Part shown: piece after piece, positions 1 to 7,018 of the stretch
How positions within the stretch are numbered: position 1 is the first letter of the stretch
Layout of the letters: every line of letters begins with the position of its first letter
DNA from: DASQFU01 sp035632955
GTDB lineage: Bacteria; Eisenbacteria; RBG-16-71-46
Length of the DNA stretch: 8,964 nucleotides
Direction of reading: 5' to 3'
Assembly (NCBI GenBank): GCA_035632955.1
Contig: DASQFU010000049.1
Span: forward strand, 1-8,964
Program-made: the position numbers and the translations under genes
Notes under the pieces: model-generated
What the model was told of the DNA's origin: nothing
The model's input: the letters and a program-made list of their open reading frames with translations, nothing else
The model's database searches: none

Positions 1-2679
1 GGCTCGCCCCGTTTCGCTCGCAGGCTCTTGGTTGGGAACGGCCTGCTGGCCTGCCTCGTCGTGCTGCTTCCTTCCGCGGCGCTGGCGGGCACCACCGGCA
101 AGCTGTCGGGACGAGTGGTCGACGGGAACAAGCAGCCACTCGTGGGCGTGAACGTCGCGGTTCCCGGAGCACGATCGGGAGCCGTGACCGATGTGGCCGG
201 CCGATACGTGGTCCTGAACCTACCGGCCGGCGGCTACGAAGTGAAGTTCAGCATGCTCGGGTACGGGCCGGTGTCGGTGCAGGGGGTTCTGATCTCCGCG
301 GATCAGACAACGCCGCTCGACATGCAGCTCAAGGAGACGCCGATCGGAATCGAGGAAGTCGTGGTCACCGCGGAGCGGCCGGTCGTGAATCTGAACCTAA
401 CCAGCACGCTCGCAACCGTCAGTCGTGAAGAGCTGGAGAGCCTGCCGGTGCAGGAGCTGCAGGACGTCGTGAACCTCCAGGCAGGAGTGGTCGATGGGCA
501 CTTCCGCGGCGGCCGGCTCGGTGAGGTCCAGTATCAGGTCGACGGCGTCAGCGTGAACAACAGCTACGACAACAAGTCGAGCCTCAAGCTCGACCGCTCG
601 TTGCTGGAAGAGGTTCAGGTCATCAGCGGGACGTTCGACGCGGAATACGGGCAGGCGATGAGCGGCGTGGTCAACGCCGTGCTCCGGCGCGGTGGCGACA
701 AGCTCGAATGGAACGCGGAAGTGTTCGCGGGCGGTTTCCTCTATCCCAGCAGCAACCGGACGGTGAACGATCCGGCCGCCAACTTCACCGTAATCGAGTC
801 CGCGTTCCGGCCGGCCGGAATCCAGAACTACCAATTGAGCGTGAGTGGCCCGACGCGACTCCCGAACACCACGTTCCTCGCCAACGCCCGCCGCTACGTG
901 TTCGACGACTGGGTCACCGGAGAGCGGCGTTTCCGCCCAACCGACATCCCCGATACGAATCTGGTTGTTCATGCAACTGGAGACGGCGAGCGGGTGCCGC
1001 TGGCCTTCACCCGGGAATGGTCCGGTCTCGCCAAGATCACGAACCGGTCGATCACGAATATCGAGTTTAACTATCAGGCGATCGTCAATCATCTCGAAGG
1101 GCGACGCGCCGACTACAGGTTCCGACTCAACCCGGACGGGCTCAAGAAGCAGCGCACGCTCTCGGTTGTTCACGGGTTGGATTGGACCCACACGCTGGGT
1201 CCGTCCACCTTCTACACACTGGCGGCGCGTCAGAACTATTTCGATTATCAGGACTTCGTATTCGAGAACGTGAACGATCCGCGTTACGACGCGGCTGGAA
1301 ATCCCTCGCCGCCGTTTTCCAATTACGAGCTCGGCGCGGTCATCTGGGGTGTGGATTTCGATCGGTTCGTTCAGACCAGCGACGCGATGGTGCTGAAGGG
1401 GTCGTACGTGAGCCAGTTGACCAGCGATCAGCAAATCAAACTCGGCGCCGAGTTTCAGTGGCCTGCCGTTCGGTTCGGGAGTCCCGGACACCTGGCGTTC
1501 ACCGCGGGACCCAGTGGTCAGGTTCTGGGGCGACACGAGAACGAGCCTCCAGACTTTCCGGCGCCGCAGGTCTATCATCCGGTGCAAGGGGCGGCCTTCG
1601 CACAGGAGGACGTCGAGTGGAACGACCTCAGAGTGCGTGCGGGCGCACGGGTCGAGTACTTCGACCCACGTTCGAACTTCCCGAGCGATCTGGCGAATCC
1701 GGCGAATTCGATCTCCGGCGTTCCGCAATCCTACCCAGTCCGAGCCCACCGTAAGGTGTCGGTCGCGCCGCGCATCGGCATCTCCTATCCGGTCACCGAG
1801 GACGCCGCGCTGTTCTTTGCCTACGGCCACTTCTATCAGATGCCTGCTCTCGGAGAGATTTTCAAGAATGCCGACTATTCGATCTTGAACGAACTGGCTG
1901 CGGGCGACCCGACCGACTACCGTGTGATGGGTAACCCCGACATTCGTCCCGAACAGACGGTGCAGTATCAATTCGGCTACAAGCAGGCGCTGATGGATTG
2001 GCTCGGCCTCGACGTGAACCTGTTCTACAAGGACATCCGCGACCTCCTGGGCGTGGAGTTCATCTCCACCTACAACGACGCCGAGTACACGCGGCTGACG
2101 AACGTCGACTTCGGAAACGTGATCGGCTTCACGCTCACGCTCGATCAGCGCCGGCAGGGTCTGATTAGTACGTCCCTGGACTACACCTGGCAACGGGCAC
2201 AGGGGAACGCGAGCGATCCGCGCGAGACCGCGACCCGAGCGGAGGCGGGCGAGGATCCGCGGCCGCGGCAGATTCCATTCGCGTGGGATCAACGGCACAC
2301 GTTCAACCTGACGGTCACGCTGTCGCGGCCCCAGGATTTCACGGTCAGCACCATCGTCAGGGCGGCGAGCGGCCAGCCCTATACGCCCACCGGCGAGGGC
2401 GGATTCGGTGAGGCTCTCGACACTCATTCCGGTCGCAAGCCCGTTGTCTCGACCGTGGATCTGCGGGCCGAGAAGGATCTACGGCTCGGCGGACGGACCG
2501 GCAGCCTGTTCGGTCGGGTGTTGAACGTGTTCGACACTCGTTTCTTCAATGGTTTCGTGTTCGGAAGCACCGGTAGTCCGTACTACTCGAGATTTCCGGA
2601 GCCAGACGGCGTTCTCCTCGCCGATCCATCCCGGTTCTTCGGGCCGCGTCGGATCGAGCTCGGGGTAGCGATACGCTGA
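1..2679 (+). CDS. TonB-dependent outer-membrane receptor with N-terminal carboxypeptidase-regulatory-like domain (5' partial)
   Basis: Active-transport barrel in the outer membrane, expected to take up a large ligand using TonB energy. Numbering from the TTG at base 28: a Sec signal peptide ends near ALA (18-20). A CarboxypepD_reg-like beta-sandwich follows (about 23-105), then a TonB-box-like IEEVVVTAERP (108-118), a plug domain (about 120-222, with YQVDGVSVNN and EYGQAMSGVVNAVLRRGG), and a barrel to residue 883. NPDIRPE (636-642) and the nearby FYKDIRDLLG are typical of the late barrel. The frame is open to base 1 and reads an Arg-rich stretch (RFARR) before the hydrophobic core, so the true start is probably upstream of the window; the TTG lacks a good ribosome site. 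The N-terminal domain plus plug resembles SusC-type receptors, but no SusD follows. The protein ends in Arg rather than the usual aromatic residue. The family is sure; the ligand is unknown, and a glucan is inferred only from the downstream genes. Confidence 0.93.
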   Translation, partial: GSPRFARRLLVGNGLLACLVVLLPSAALAGTTGKLSGRVVDGNKQPLVGVNVAVPGARSGAVTDVAGRYVVLNLPAGGYEVKFSMLGYGPVSVQGVLISADQTTPLDMQLKETPIGIEEVVVTAERPVVNLNLTSTLATVSREELESLPVQELQDVVNLQAGVVDGHFRGGRLGEVQYQVDGVSVNNSYDNKSSLKLDRSLLEEVQVISGTFDAEYGQAMSGVVNAVLRRGGDKLEWNAEVFAGGFLYPSSNRTVNDPAANFTVIESAFRPAGIQNYQLSVSGPTRLPNTTFLANARRYVFDDWVTGERRFRPTDIPDTNLVVHATGDGERVPLAFTREWSGLAKITNRSITNIEFNYQAIVNHLEGRRADYRFRLNPDGLKKQRTLSVVHGLDWTHTLGPSTFYTLAARQNYFDYQDFVFENVNDPRYDAAGNPSPPFSNYELGAVIWGVDFDRFVQTSDAMVLKGSYVSQLTSDQQIKLGAEFQWPAVRFGSPGHLAFTAGPSGQVLGRHENEPPDFPAPQVYHPVQGAAFAQEDVEWNDLRVRAGARVEYFDPRSNFPSDLANPANSISGVPQSYPVRAHRKVSVAPRIGISYPVTEDAALFFAYGHFYQMPALGEIFKNADYSILNELAAGDPTDYRVMGNPDIRPEQTVQYQFGYKQALMDWLGLDVNLFYKDIRDLLGVEFISTYNDAEYTRLTNVDFGNVIGFTLTLDQRRQGLISTSLDYTWQRAQGNASDPRETATRAEAGEDPRPRQIPFAWDQRHTFNLTVTLSRPQDFTVSTIVRAASGQPYTPTGEGGFGEALDTHSGRKPVVSTVDLRAEKDLRLGGRTGSLFGRVLNVFDTRFFNGFVFGSTGSPYYSRFPEPDGVLLADPSRFFGPRRIELGVAIR

Positions 2680-2702
2680 TGATGACGGCGAGGAATCGAT
2701 GA
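2677..2702 (+). promoter_or_regulatory. Possible translational relay: 7-codon mini-ORF bridging genes 1 and 2
   Basis: The receptor stop TGA (2677-2679) overlaps an ATG (2679-2681) as TGATG. This ATG opens a 7-codon frame (M-M-T-A-R-N-R) whose TGA (2700-2702) overlaps the ATG of the next gene (2699-2701) as ATGA. The purine-rich GCGAGGA at 2688-2694 lies inside the mini-ORF and is the only Shine-Dalgarno-like site for gene 2, though only 4 bases from its ATG. Ribosomes ending gene 1 could restart here and be passed to gene 2. The layout is directly visible; its function is inference, and a chance arrangement is possible. Confidence 0.3.
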
Positions 2703-5700
2703 GCATTCGTTTCGAAACCTGGATCGTCTTGCTGCTGCCGCTGGCGGCGACGGCGAGCTCCGCGTGGCCTGCGTCGGTGCCCCCCGACCAGCGCGGGCGC
2801 ATCGATGCCGAGCGCTCCGGATTCCACGACGCCGCCAACATCCGCACCGTGTTCTGGAACTACGGCATGGTCGGCGACTATCCGCCGAATCCGGGCGGTG
2901 TGGACCTCAGCGTGTTCCACTCGGCCGAGGTGCCAAAGGGCAGCGGCATGAACTACTCCGACGGTGTCACGCCGTTCGTGCTCGCGAAGGTCCGCCAGCG
3001 CCATGGCGACGACGCTTACATCATGGAGACCGGCTTTCGGGAGCGGCAGGGCTTGAGTCCAATCCACAATCGGATCATGCGCTTCGAGCCGCGGCCCGGC
3101 TATTTCCAGCCGGATCCGAGCATCAATCGAGGCCGCTCACCCGCCATCAGCAACGATCCGCGCACATGGCCCGAGGCCTGGCCGGATCGAGCTGGCGATC
3201 CCGACGATCCCGGGTGGCGCGGGAGCTGGAACGGATACTTCGGCAAACGGCCCGCCGCCGATCAGGAGAGTTACACTGTCATGGATGACGACTTCTACGA
3301 CGCCTGGAACTTCTTCCCGGATACGACGGATCTCACGCGGCGCGGTCTGGGGCTGAGAGTCGAGGTGCGTGGATTCCAATGGGCCAATCCCCAGGCCGGG
3401 AATGTGATCTTCTGGCATTACGACATCACCAACGAGAGCACGACCGATTACGCCGACAACATCATTTTCGGCCTGTACATGGACTCCGGTGTCGGTGGTT
3501 CGGCGATCTCGTGCGATGGGATTTTCGAGTCGGACGACGACAACGCGTTCTTCGACAAGTCGTTGGGACTGAATCTGGTCTACACCTGGGACAAGTTCGG
3601 CCATGGGCGCGACCTGTCGGGACCGTGCGGCCGCACGGGGTATCTCGGCTACGCCTATCTCGAGACGCCCGGGAACTCCTCGGACGGTCTGGACAACGAC
3701 AACGACGGGATCCTCAACGAGCGCCGTGATGGCGGCCCGGGGCAGGAGATCGTCGGCCAGCAGGCGATCCTCGCCTTCATCGCCGCGCAGTACGACACCG
3801 CGAAGTTCTTCGCTTTTTACGGCCCGCTCGACAAGCGCCCTGCCTATCGTGCGGGACGCTGGTGGACCGGGGACGAAGACATGGACTGGCGGGCCGAGCA
3901 GAGCGATCTCGGCGCGGATGGCGTCGCGGAAACCGGCGATACCGGCGAAGGCGACGGGTCGCCGACCGAGGGCGAGCCCAACTTCGACGGCACCGATCTC
4001 AACGAGTCGGATCAGATCGGGCTCACCGGCTTCAAGATGAACCGGATTCGCGCTGGTCAGGGGAATGACGATCAGACCGTCGACGGCGTTCTGTTCTACA
4101 CCGATAACGAGAACTGGCCCCAGCGGCTGTACGAGAAGTTCACGGCCCCCTTCGTGCCCGCGCGCTTCGACTCGGCTCTGGCGGCCAACTACAACATCGG
4201 CTTCCTGTTCGCCTCGGGGCCGTTCCGGCTCGAAGCCGGCAAGACCGAGCGCTTCAGTCTCGCGCTCGCGTACGGCGCCGATCTCTTCGAGCTGCGAGAG
4301 ACGGTGCAGACGGTGCAGCAGATCTATAACGCGAACTATCAGTTCGCGGTGCCGCCGCCAATGCCAACGCTGACCGCCGAGGCCGGCGACCATTTCGTGC
4401 GTTTGTCGTGGGACGATGTGGCCGAGCGCGGGGTCGATCCGGTCTCGAACGAGTTCGACTTCGAGGGCTATCGCGTCTACCGCGCTACCGATCCCGACTT
4501 CCGAGACGCGCGGGTGCTCACGAGCGGCCGTGGCAATCCGCTGGTCGGCAATGGCCAGCCGATCGCGCAGTTCGATCTCCAGGACGGCAAGCGCGGCTAT
4601 TCGGACCGGACCATCGATGGCGTCGCGTACTACCTCGGCGACGAGACCGGCATCACCCACACATGGACCGACACCACCGCCGTCAACGGCCAGGCGTACT
4701 ACTACGCGGTCACCGCCTACGACTTCGGCTCCCCGGAAGGAACGCCCGACTCGCTCTCGTTCTATCCGTCGGAGAATGCAATCACCGTCTCGCGAACGCC
4801 GCGCGGCGGCCTGATCCTGCCAAAGAACGTCGTTACGGTGCGGCCGAATCCGAAAGTCGCCGGCTTCGTGCCGGGTTCGGTCGAACCCGCGACGCATGTC
4901 GCGGGTGAGGGGACGGGAACCGTGGACATTCGGGTCGTGAACGCGAACCTGCTTCCCGATGGCCATACGTTCAAGCTGACCTTCACCACGCCTTCGCCCG
5001 ACAGCATCCGCGCTCGGGCCTACACGCTCACCGACAGCACGACGGGAGAGGTCTTGTTCACGACCGGCCACGACTTCAACGGGCAGGGGATCGGAGCGGT
5101 CGGCTCCGGCCTGCTGCCGCTCGTGACCACGCCGACCGCGGTGTCCGTGGATGCTGCGCGCTCCGGGTACGTAGCCGGCTCTCCGACGAACACGCGCATC
5201 CGGGTGACGTATCAGCCCGGCCAGCCGATCAATCTGCGACGGCCGGGCTATCCCGACGACATCACGATCGTGTTCGACGACGTCGTGCGCGACACCGGGC
5301 TTGCGATCACGCCGTTCCAGGCGCGACCCGCCAAGTTCCGGGCGTTCGCCCACTCGGCCGGCGGCGACCGGCAGCTCGACTTCATCTTCAACGACGTCGA
5401 TCTTGACGGGACTCTGAGTCGCGCCAACGAATACGTCGACGTCCTGACGTACGACGCGCCGCCGCCGACCGCCTTCGATCTGACCTGGCATTTCGTGCTC
5501 GACACGCTCGGGCAGGGCGCGCGAGGGCCGATCGTGCCGGCACGGCTCGGGGATGTCTACGACCTGAAGCTGACCCGCCCGTTCAGCGACACGGACGTCT
5601 TCGTATTCACGACCCGCAGCTCGAGCCTGGACCCCGACCGCGCGCGCGCGGCGTTCGACGAGAAACCGTACGTGGTCCCGAACCCATACGTGGGAGCTGC

Positions 5701-5968
5701 GAGCTTCGAGCCCGAGCGGTTCGCGATCTCGGGGCGGGGCGAGCGACGGATCGAGTTCCGCGCGGTGCCGAGCCTGAGCATCATCCGGATCTATACGGTG
5801 CGAGGCGATCTGGTGCAGACGCTGCGCCACGACGGCTCGACCGACGGCTACGTGGCATGGAACCTTCGCACCAAGGACAACCTGGACCTCGCTCCGGGCC
5901 TCTACGTGTTCCACCTCGACGCGCCGGGCATCGGCACGCACGTGGGCAAGTTCGCGATCATCAAATGA
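2699..5968 (+). CDS. Large secreted protein: unassigned N-terminal region, FN3-like domain, C-terminal sorting-type domain
   Basis: Exported protein of 1,089 residues, function not recognised. A Sec signal peptide spans about residues 1-22 (hydrophobic core WIVLLLPLAATA). Residues 30-550 match no fold I can name; they are rich in W, Y, D and G and contain a calcium-type DNDNDG (332-337) and an acidic run ending in a motif with GEPNF (425-429) and ESDQIG (436-441). An FN3-like domain covers about 555-690 (VRLSWDD around W571, EGYRVYRA at 589-596, YYYAVTAYDFG at 667-677). A second beta-rich region, about 700-980, holds an EF-hand-like NDVDLDG (898-904). The last 100 residues (988-1089) are a FlgD-like/type IX-like sorting domain: YVVPNPY, then a W-x-L strand, LAPGLYVFHL and the terminal GKFAIIK. 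It lies 19 bases after the receptor gene and 13 before a PorV-like gene, which suggests a surface partner of the receptor. This is inference; a structural or adhesive role is equally open. Confidence 0.85.
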   Translation: MSIRFETWIVLLLPLAATASSAWPASVPPDQRGRIDAERSGFHDAANIRTVFWNYGMVGDYPPNPGGVDLSVFHSAEVPKGSGMNYSDGVTPFVLAKVRQRHGDDAYIMETGFRERQGLSPIHNRIMRFEPRPGYFQPDPSINRGRSPAISNDPRTWPEAWPDRAGDPDDPGWRGSWNGYFGKRPAADQESYTVMDDDFYDAWNFFPDTTDLTRRGLGLRVEVRGFQWANPQAGNVIFWHYDITNESTTDYADNIIFGLYMDSGVGGSAISCDGIFESDDDNAFFDKSLGLNLVYTWDKFGHGRDLSGPCGRTGYLGYAYLETPGNSSDGLDNDNDGILNERRDGGPGQEIVGQQAILAFIAAQYDTAKFFAFYGPLDKRPAYRAGRWWTGDEDMDWRAEQSDLGADGVAETGDTGEGDGSPTEGEPNFDGTDLNESDQIGLTGFKMNRIRAGQGNDDQTVDGVLFYTDNENWPQRLYEKFTAPFVPARFDSALAANYNIGFLFASGPFRLEAGKTERFSLALAYGADLFELRETVQTVQQIYNANYQFAVPPPMPTLTAEAGDHFVRLSWDDVAERGVDPVSNEFDFEGYRVYRATDPDFRDARVLTSGRGNPLVGNGQPIAQFDLQDGKRGYSDRTIDGVAYYLGDETGITHTWTDTTAVNGQAYYYAVTAYDFGSPEGTPDSLSFYPSENAITVSRTPRGGLILPKNVVTVRPNPKVAGFVPGSVEPATHVAGEGTGTVDIRVVNANLLPDGHTFKLTFTTPSPDSIRARAYTLTDSTTGEVLFTTGHDFNGQGIGAVGSGLLPLVTTPTAVSVDAARSGYVAGSPTNTRIRVTYQPGQPINLRRPGYPDDITIVFDDVVRDTGLAITPFQARPAKFRAFAHSAGGDRQLDFIFNDVDLDGTLSRANEYVDVLTYDAPPPTAFDLTWHFVLDTLGQGARGPIVPARLGDVYDLKLTRPFSDTDVFVFTTRSSSLDPDRARAAFDEKPYVVPNPYVGAASFEPERFAISGRGERRIEFRAVPSLSIIRIYTVRGDLVQTLRHDGSTDGYVAWNLRTKDNLDLAPGLYVFHLDAPGIGTHVGKFAIIK

Positions 5969-5985
5969 GAGCGGGCGTCTCATGA
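5965..5985 (+). promoter_or_regulatory. Possible translational relay: 6-codon mini-ORF bridging genes 2 and 3
   Basis: The end of gene 2 reads AAATGA, so an ATG (5965-5967) overlaps its stop (5966-5968). This ATG opens a 6-codon frame (M-R-A-G-V-S) that closes at TGA 5983-5985, overlapping the start ATG of gene 3 (5982-5984). It is the same stop/start chaining as at the gene 1-2 junction. The only ribosome-site candidate for gene 3 is the weak GAGAG at 5967-5971, 10 bases before its ATG, so translational coupling would make sense. The arrangement is seen; the function is inferred. Confidence 0.3.
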
Positions 5986-6992
5986 ACGGCAAAACCCTGA
6001 TGTCGCTGATAGTCCTGACGCTGGCCGCCGCGCCGGCCTTCGGCCAGAGCAAGACCGGCACGACCATGGGTCAGTTCCTACTCATCGAGCCGAGCGCGCG
6101 CATCACGGGCATGGGCAACGCGGGCGTCTCGATGTTCGAGGGGCTGGACGCGGTCTACTACAACCCAGCCGCGATCGGCCGCGCGAGCCGCTACGAGGTC
6201 ATGTTCGCGCACAGCGCCTGGTTGGCGGACATCAGCTACGACTACGTCGCCGCCGCCATTCCGCTCGGGCGCTGGGGCAACGGGTTTGCCAGCGTGACGT
6301 CACTCAACTCCGGAGAGATCGACGTCCGCACCGTGTCAGCGCCGCTGGGTACCGGCGAGCGCTACCGCGTTTCGGACGTCGCGCTCGCGCTCGGCTACGG
6401 TAAGGAGATCACGGATCGCTTCAGCGCGGGCGTCCAGGTCGCATGGCTGCAGGAGACGATCTGGAACAGCTCGGTCAGCACGATGACGATCGGTCTCGGC
6501 ACCCGCTATCGGATCTCGGAGAACGGCTTGCACATCGGTTCGAGCCTCACGAACTTCGGCACCGAGGGCCGGTATTCGGGCCGCGATCTCCGGATTCTCT
6601 ACGACAACGACCCGGATCGCTTCGGAGACAACGGCGCGCTTCCAGGTGAACGCTTCACCGATGGCTATCCGGTGCCGGTGCTGTTTCGGGTCGGCGTGGG
6701 CATGCCGTTCCGGCCCGCCCAGGGTCAGGCGTTGAGCGTGGCAGTCGACGCCTTTCATCCCAACGACAACACCGAGAGCGTGAGTGCCGGCGCGGAGTGG
6801 ACGATGCGCGACATGCTGGCGCTGCGCGCCGGGTATCAGAACGCATTTCAGCAAGACTCCGAAGTCGGTCTCACGTTGGGCGCAGGGCTCAACGGACGTC
6901 TCGACCTCTACCGCTACCGATTCGATTACGCCTGGGCCGACCATGGACGACTGGGTTCGACGCACCGGTTTGCCGTGGATCTGGCGTTCTAG
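5982..6992 (+). CDS. PorV/PorQ-family outer-membrane beta-barrel protein
   Basis: A 336-residue barrel protein of the PorV/PorQ (FadL-like, UPF0164-type) group. In Bacteroidetes, PorV is the outer-membrane shuttle that receives type IX secretion cargo by its C-terminal domain. A signal peptide spans 1-21 (MSLIVLTLAAAPAFG, cut before Q22). The family hallmark follows at once: EPSAR (36-40), GMGNAGV (43-49) and VYYNPAAIG (58-66), then HSAWLADISYDYV (77-89). The rest alternates short amphipathic strands and ends HRFAVDLAF; the terminal Phe fits a barrel-assembly signal. It sits between two genes whose products both end in sorting-type domains, consistent with a dedicated export or anchoring role, though many such paralogues per genome have no proven function. 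The ATG at 5982 is chosen because it gives a full signal peptide. Family assignment is firm; role in secretion is inferred. Confidence 0.9.
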   Translation: MNGKTLMSLIVLTLAAAPAFGQSKTGTTMGQFLLIEPSARITGMGNAGVSMFEGLDAVYYNPAAIGRASRYEVMFAHSAWLADISYDYVAAAIPLGRWGNGFASVTSLNSGEIDVRTVSAPLGTGERYRVSDVALALGYGKEITDRFSAGVQVAWLQETIWNSSVSTMTIGLGTRYRISENGLHIGSSLTNFGTEGRYSGRDLRILYDNDPDRFGDNGALPGERFTDGYPVPVLFRVGVGMPFRPAQGQALSVAVDAFHPNDNTESVSAGAEWTMRDMLALRAGYQNAFQQDSEVGLTLGAGLNGRLDLYRYRFDYAWADHGRLGSTHRFAVDLAF

Positions 6993-7002
6993 ATATCGCG
7001 CT

Positions 7003-7010
7003 GAAGGAGA
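7003..7010 (+). promoter_or_regulatory. Ribosome binding site of the glycoside hydrolase gene
   Basis: GAAGGAGA at 7003-7010 is the strongest Shine-Dalgarno match among the gene junctions here, 8 bases before the ATG at 7019. It decides the start: the same frame stays open upstream to 6797, but that part lies inside the PorV-like gene and encodes an Arg-rich shadow sequence, while 7019 begins a proper signal peptide. Unlike the two junctions before it, this gene has no bridging mini-ORF (an in-frame TGA at 7002-7004 and no start codon after it). Confidence 0.8.
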
Positions 7011-7018
7011 TCCAGGAA

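Noticed and set aside
805..820. A perfect 16-base palindrome TTCCGGCCGGCCGGAA, with its 14-base core repeated at 8496-8509
   Set aside because: Both copies lie inside genes and encode R-P-A-G in common GC-rich codons (FRPAGI and VRPAGM). Two scattered coding copies do not make a regulatory or recombination site.
397..2427. A 676-codon minus-strand open frame opposite the receptor gene
   Set aside because: The same shadow effect; Arg-rich, no recognisable motif, and it lies fully inside a well-supported receptor gene.
5639..5650. A (CG)6 run that could favour Z-DNA
   Set aside because: It is coding sequence for alternating Arg and Ala in a high-GC gene; nothing nearby suggests a structural role.
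3137..6067. A 976-codon open frame on the minus strand opposite the giant secreted protein
   Set aside because: It is a codon-bias shadow: at this GC the opposite strand rarely shows stops. The translation is Arg/Val/Glu-rich without domains or a signal peptide, while the plus strand shows clear domains across the same span.
6797..7018. An N-terminal extension of the glycoside hydrolase frame starting at 6797
   Set aside because: The 74 extra codons overlap the PorV-like gene and read as an Arg-rich shadow; a strong ribosome site and a signal peptide fix the start at 7019.
2680..7018. Search for intergenic terminators, promoters, RNA genes, CRISPR or mobile-element ends
   Set aside because: The gaps are only 13-26 bases and hold no hairpin with a T-run, no tRNA-like fold and no repeat array; no transposase or integrase motif is seen in any frame.
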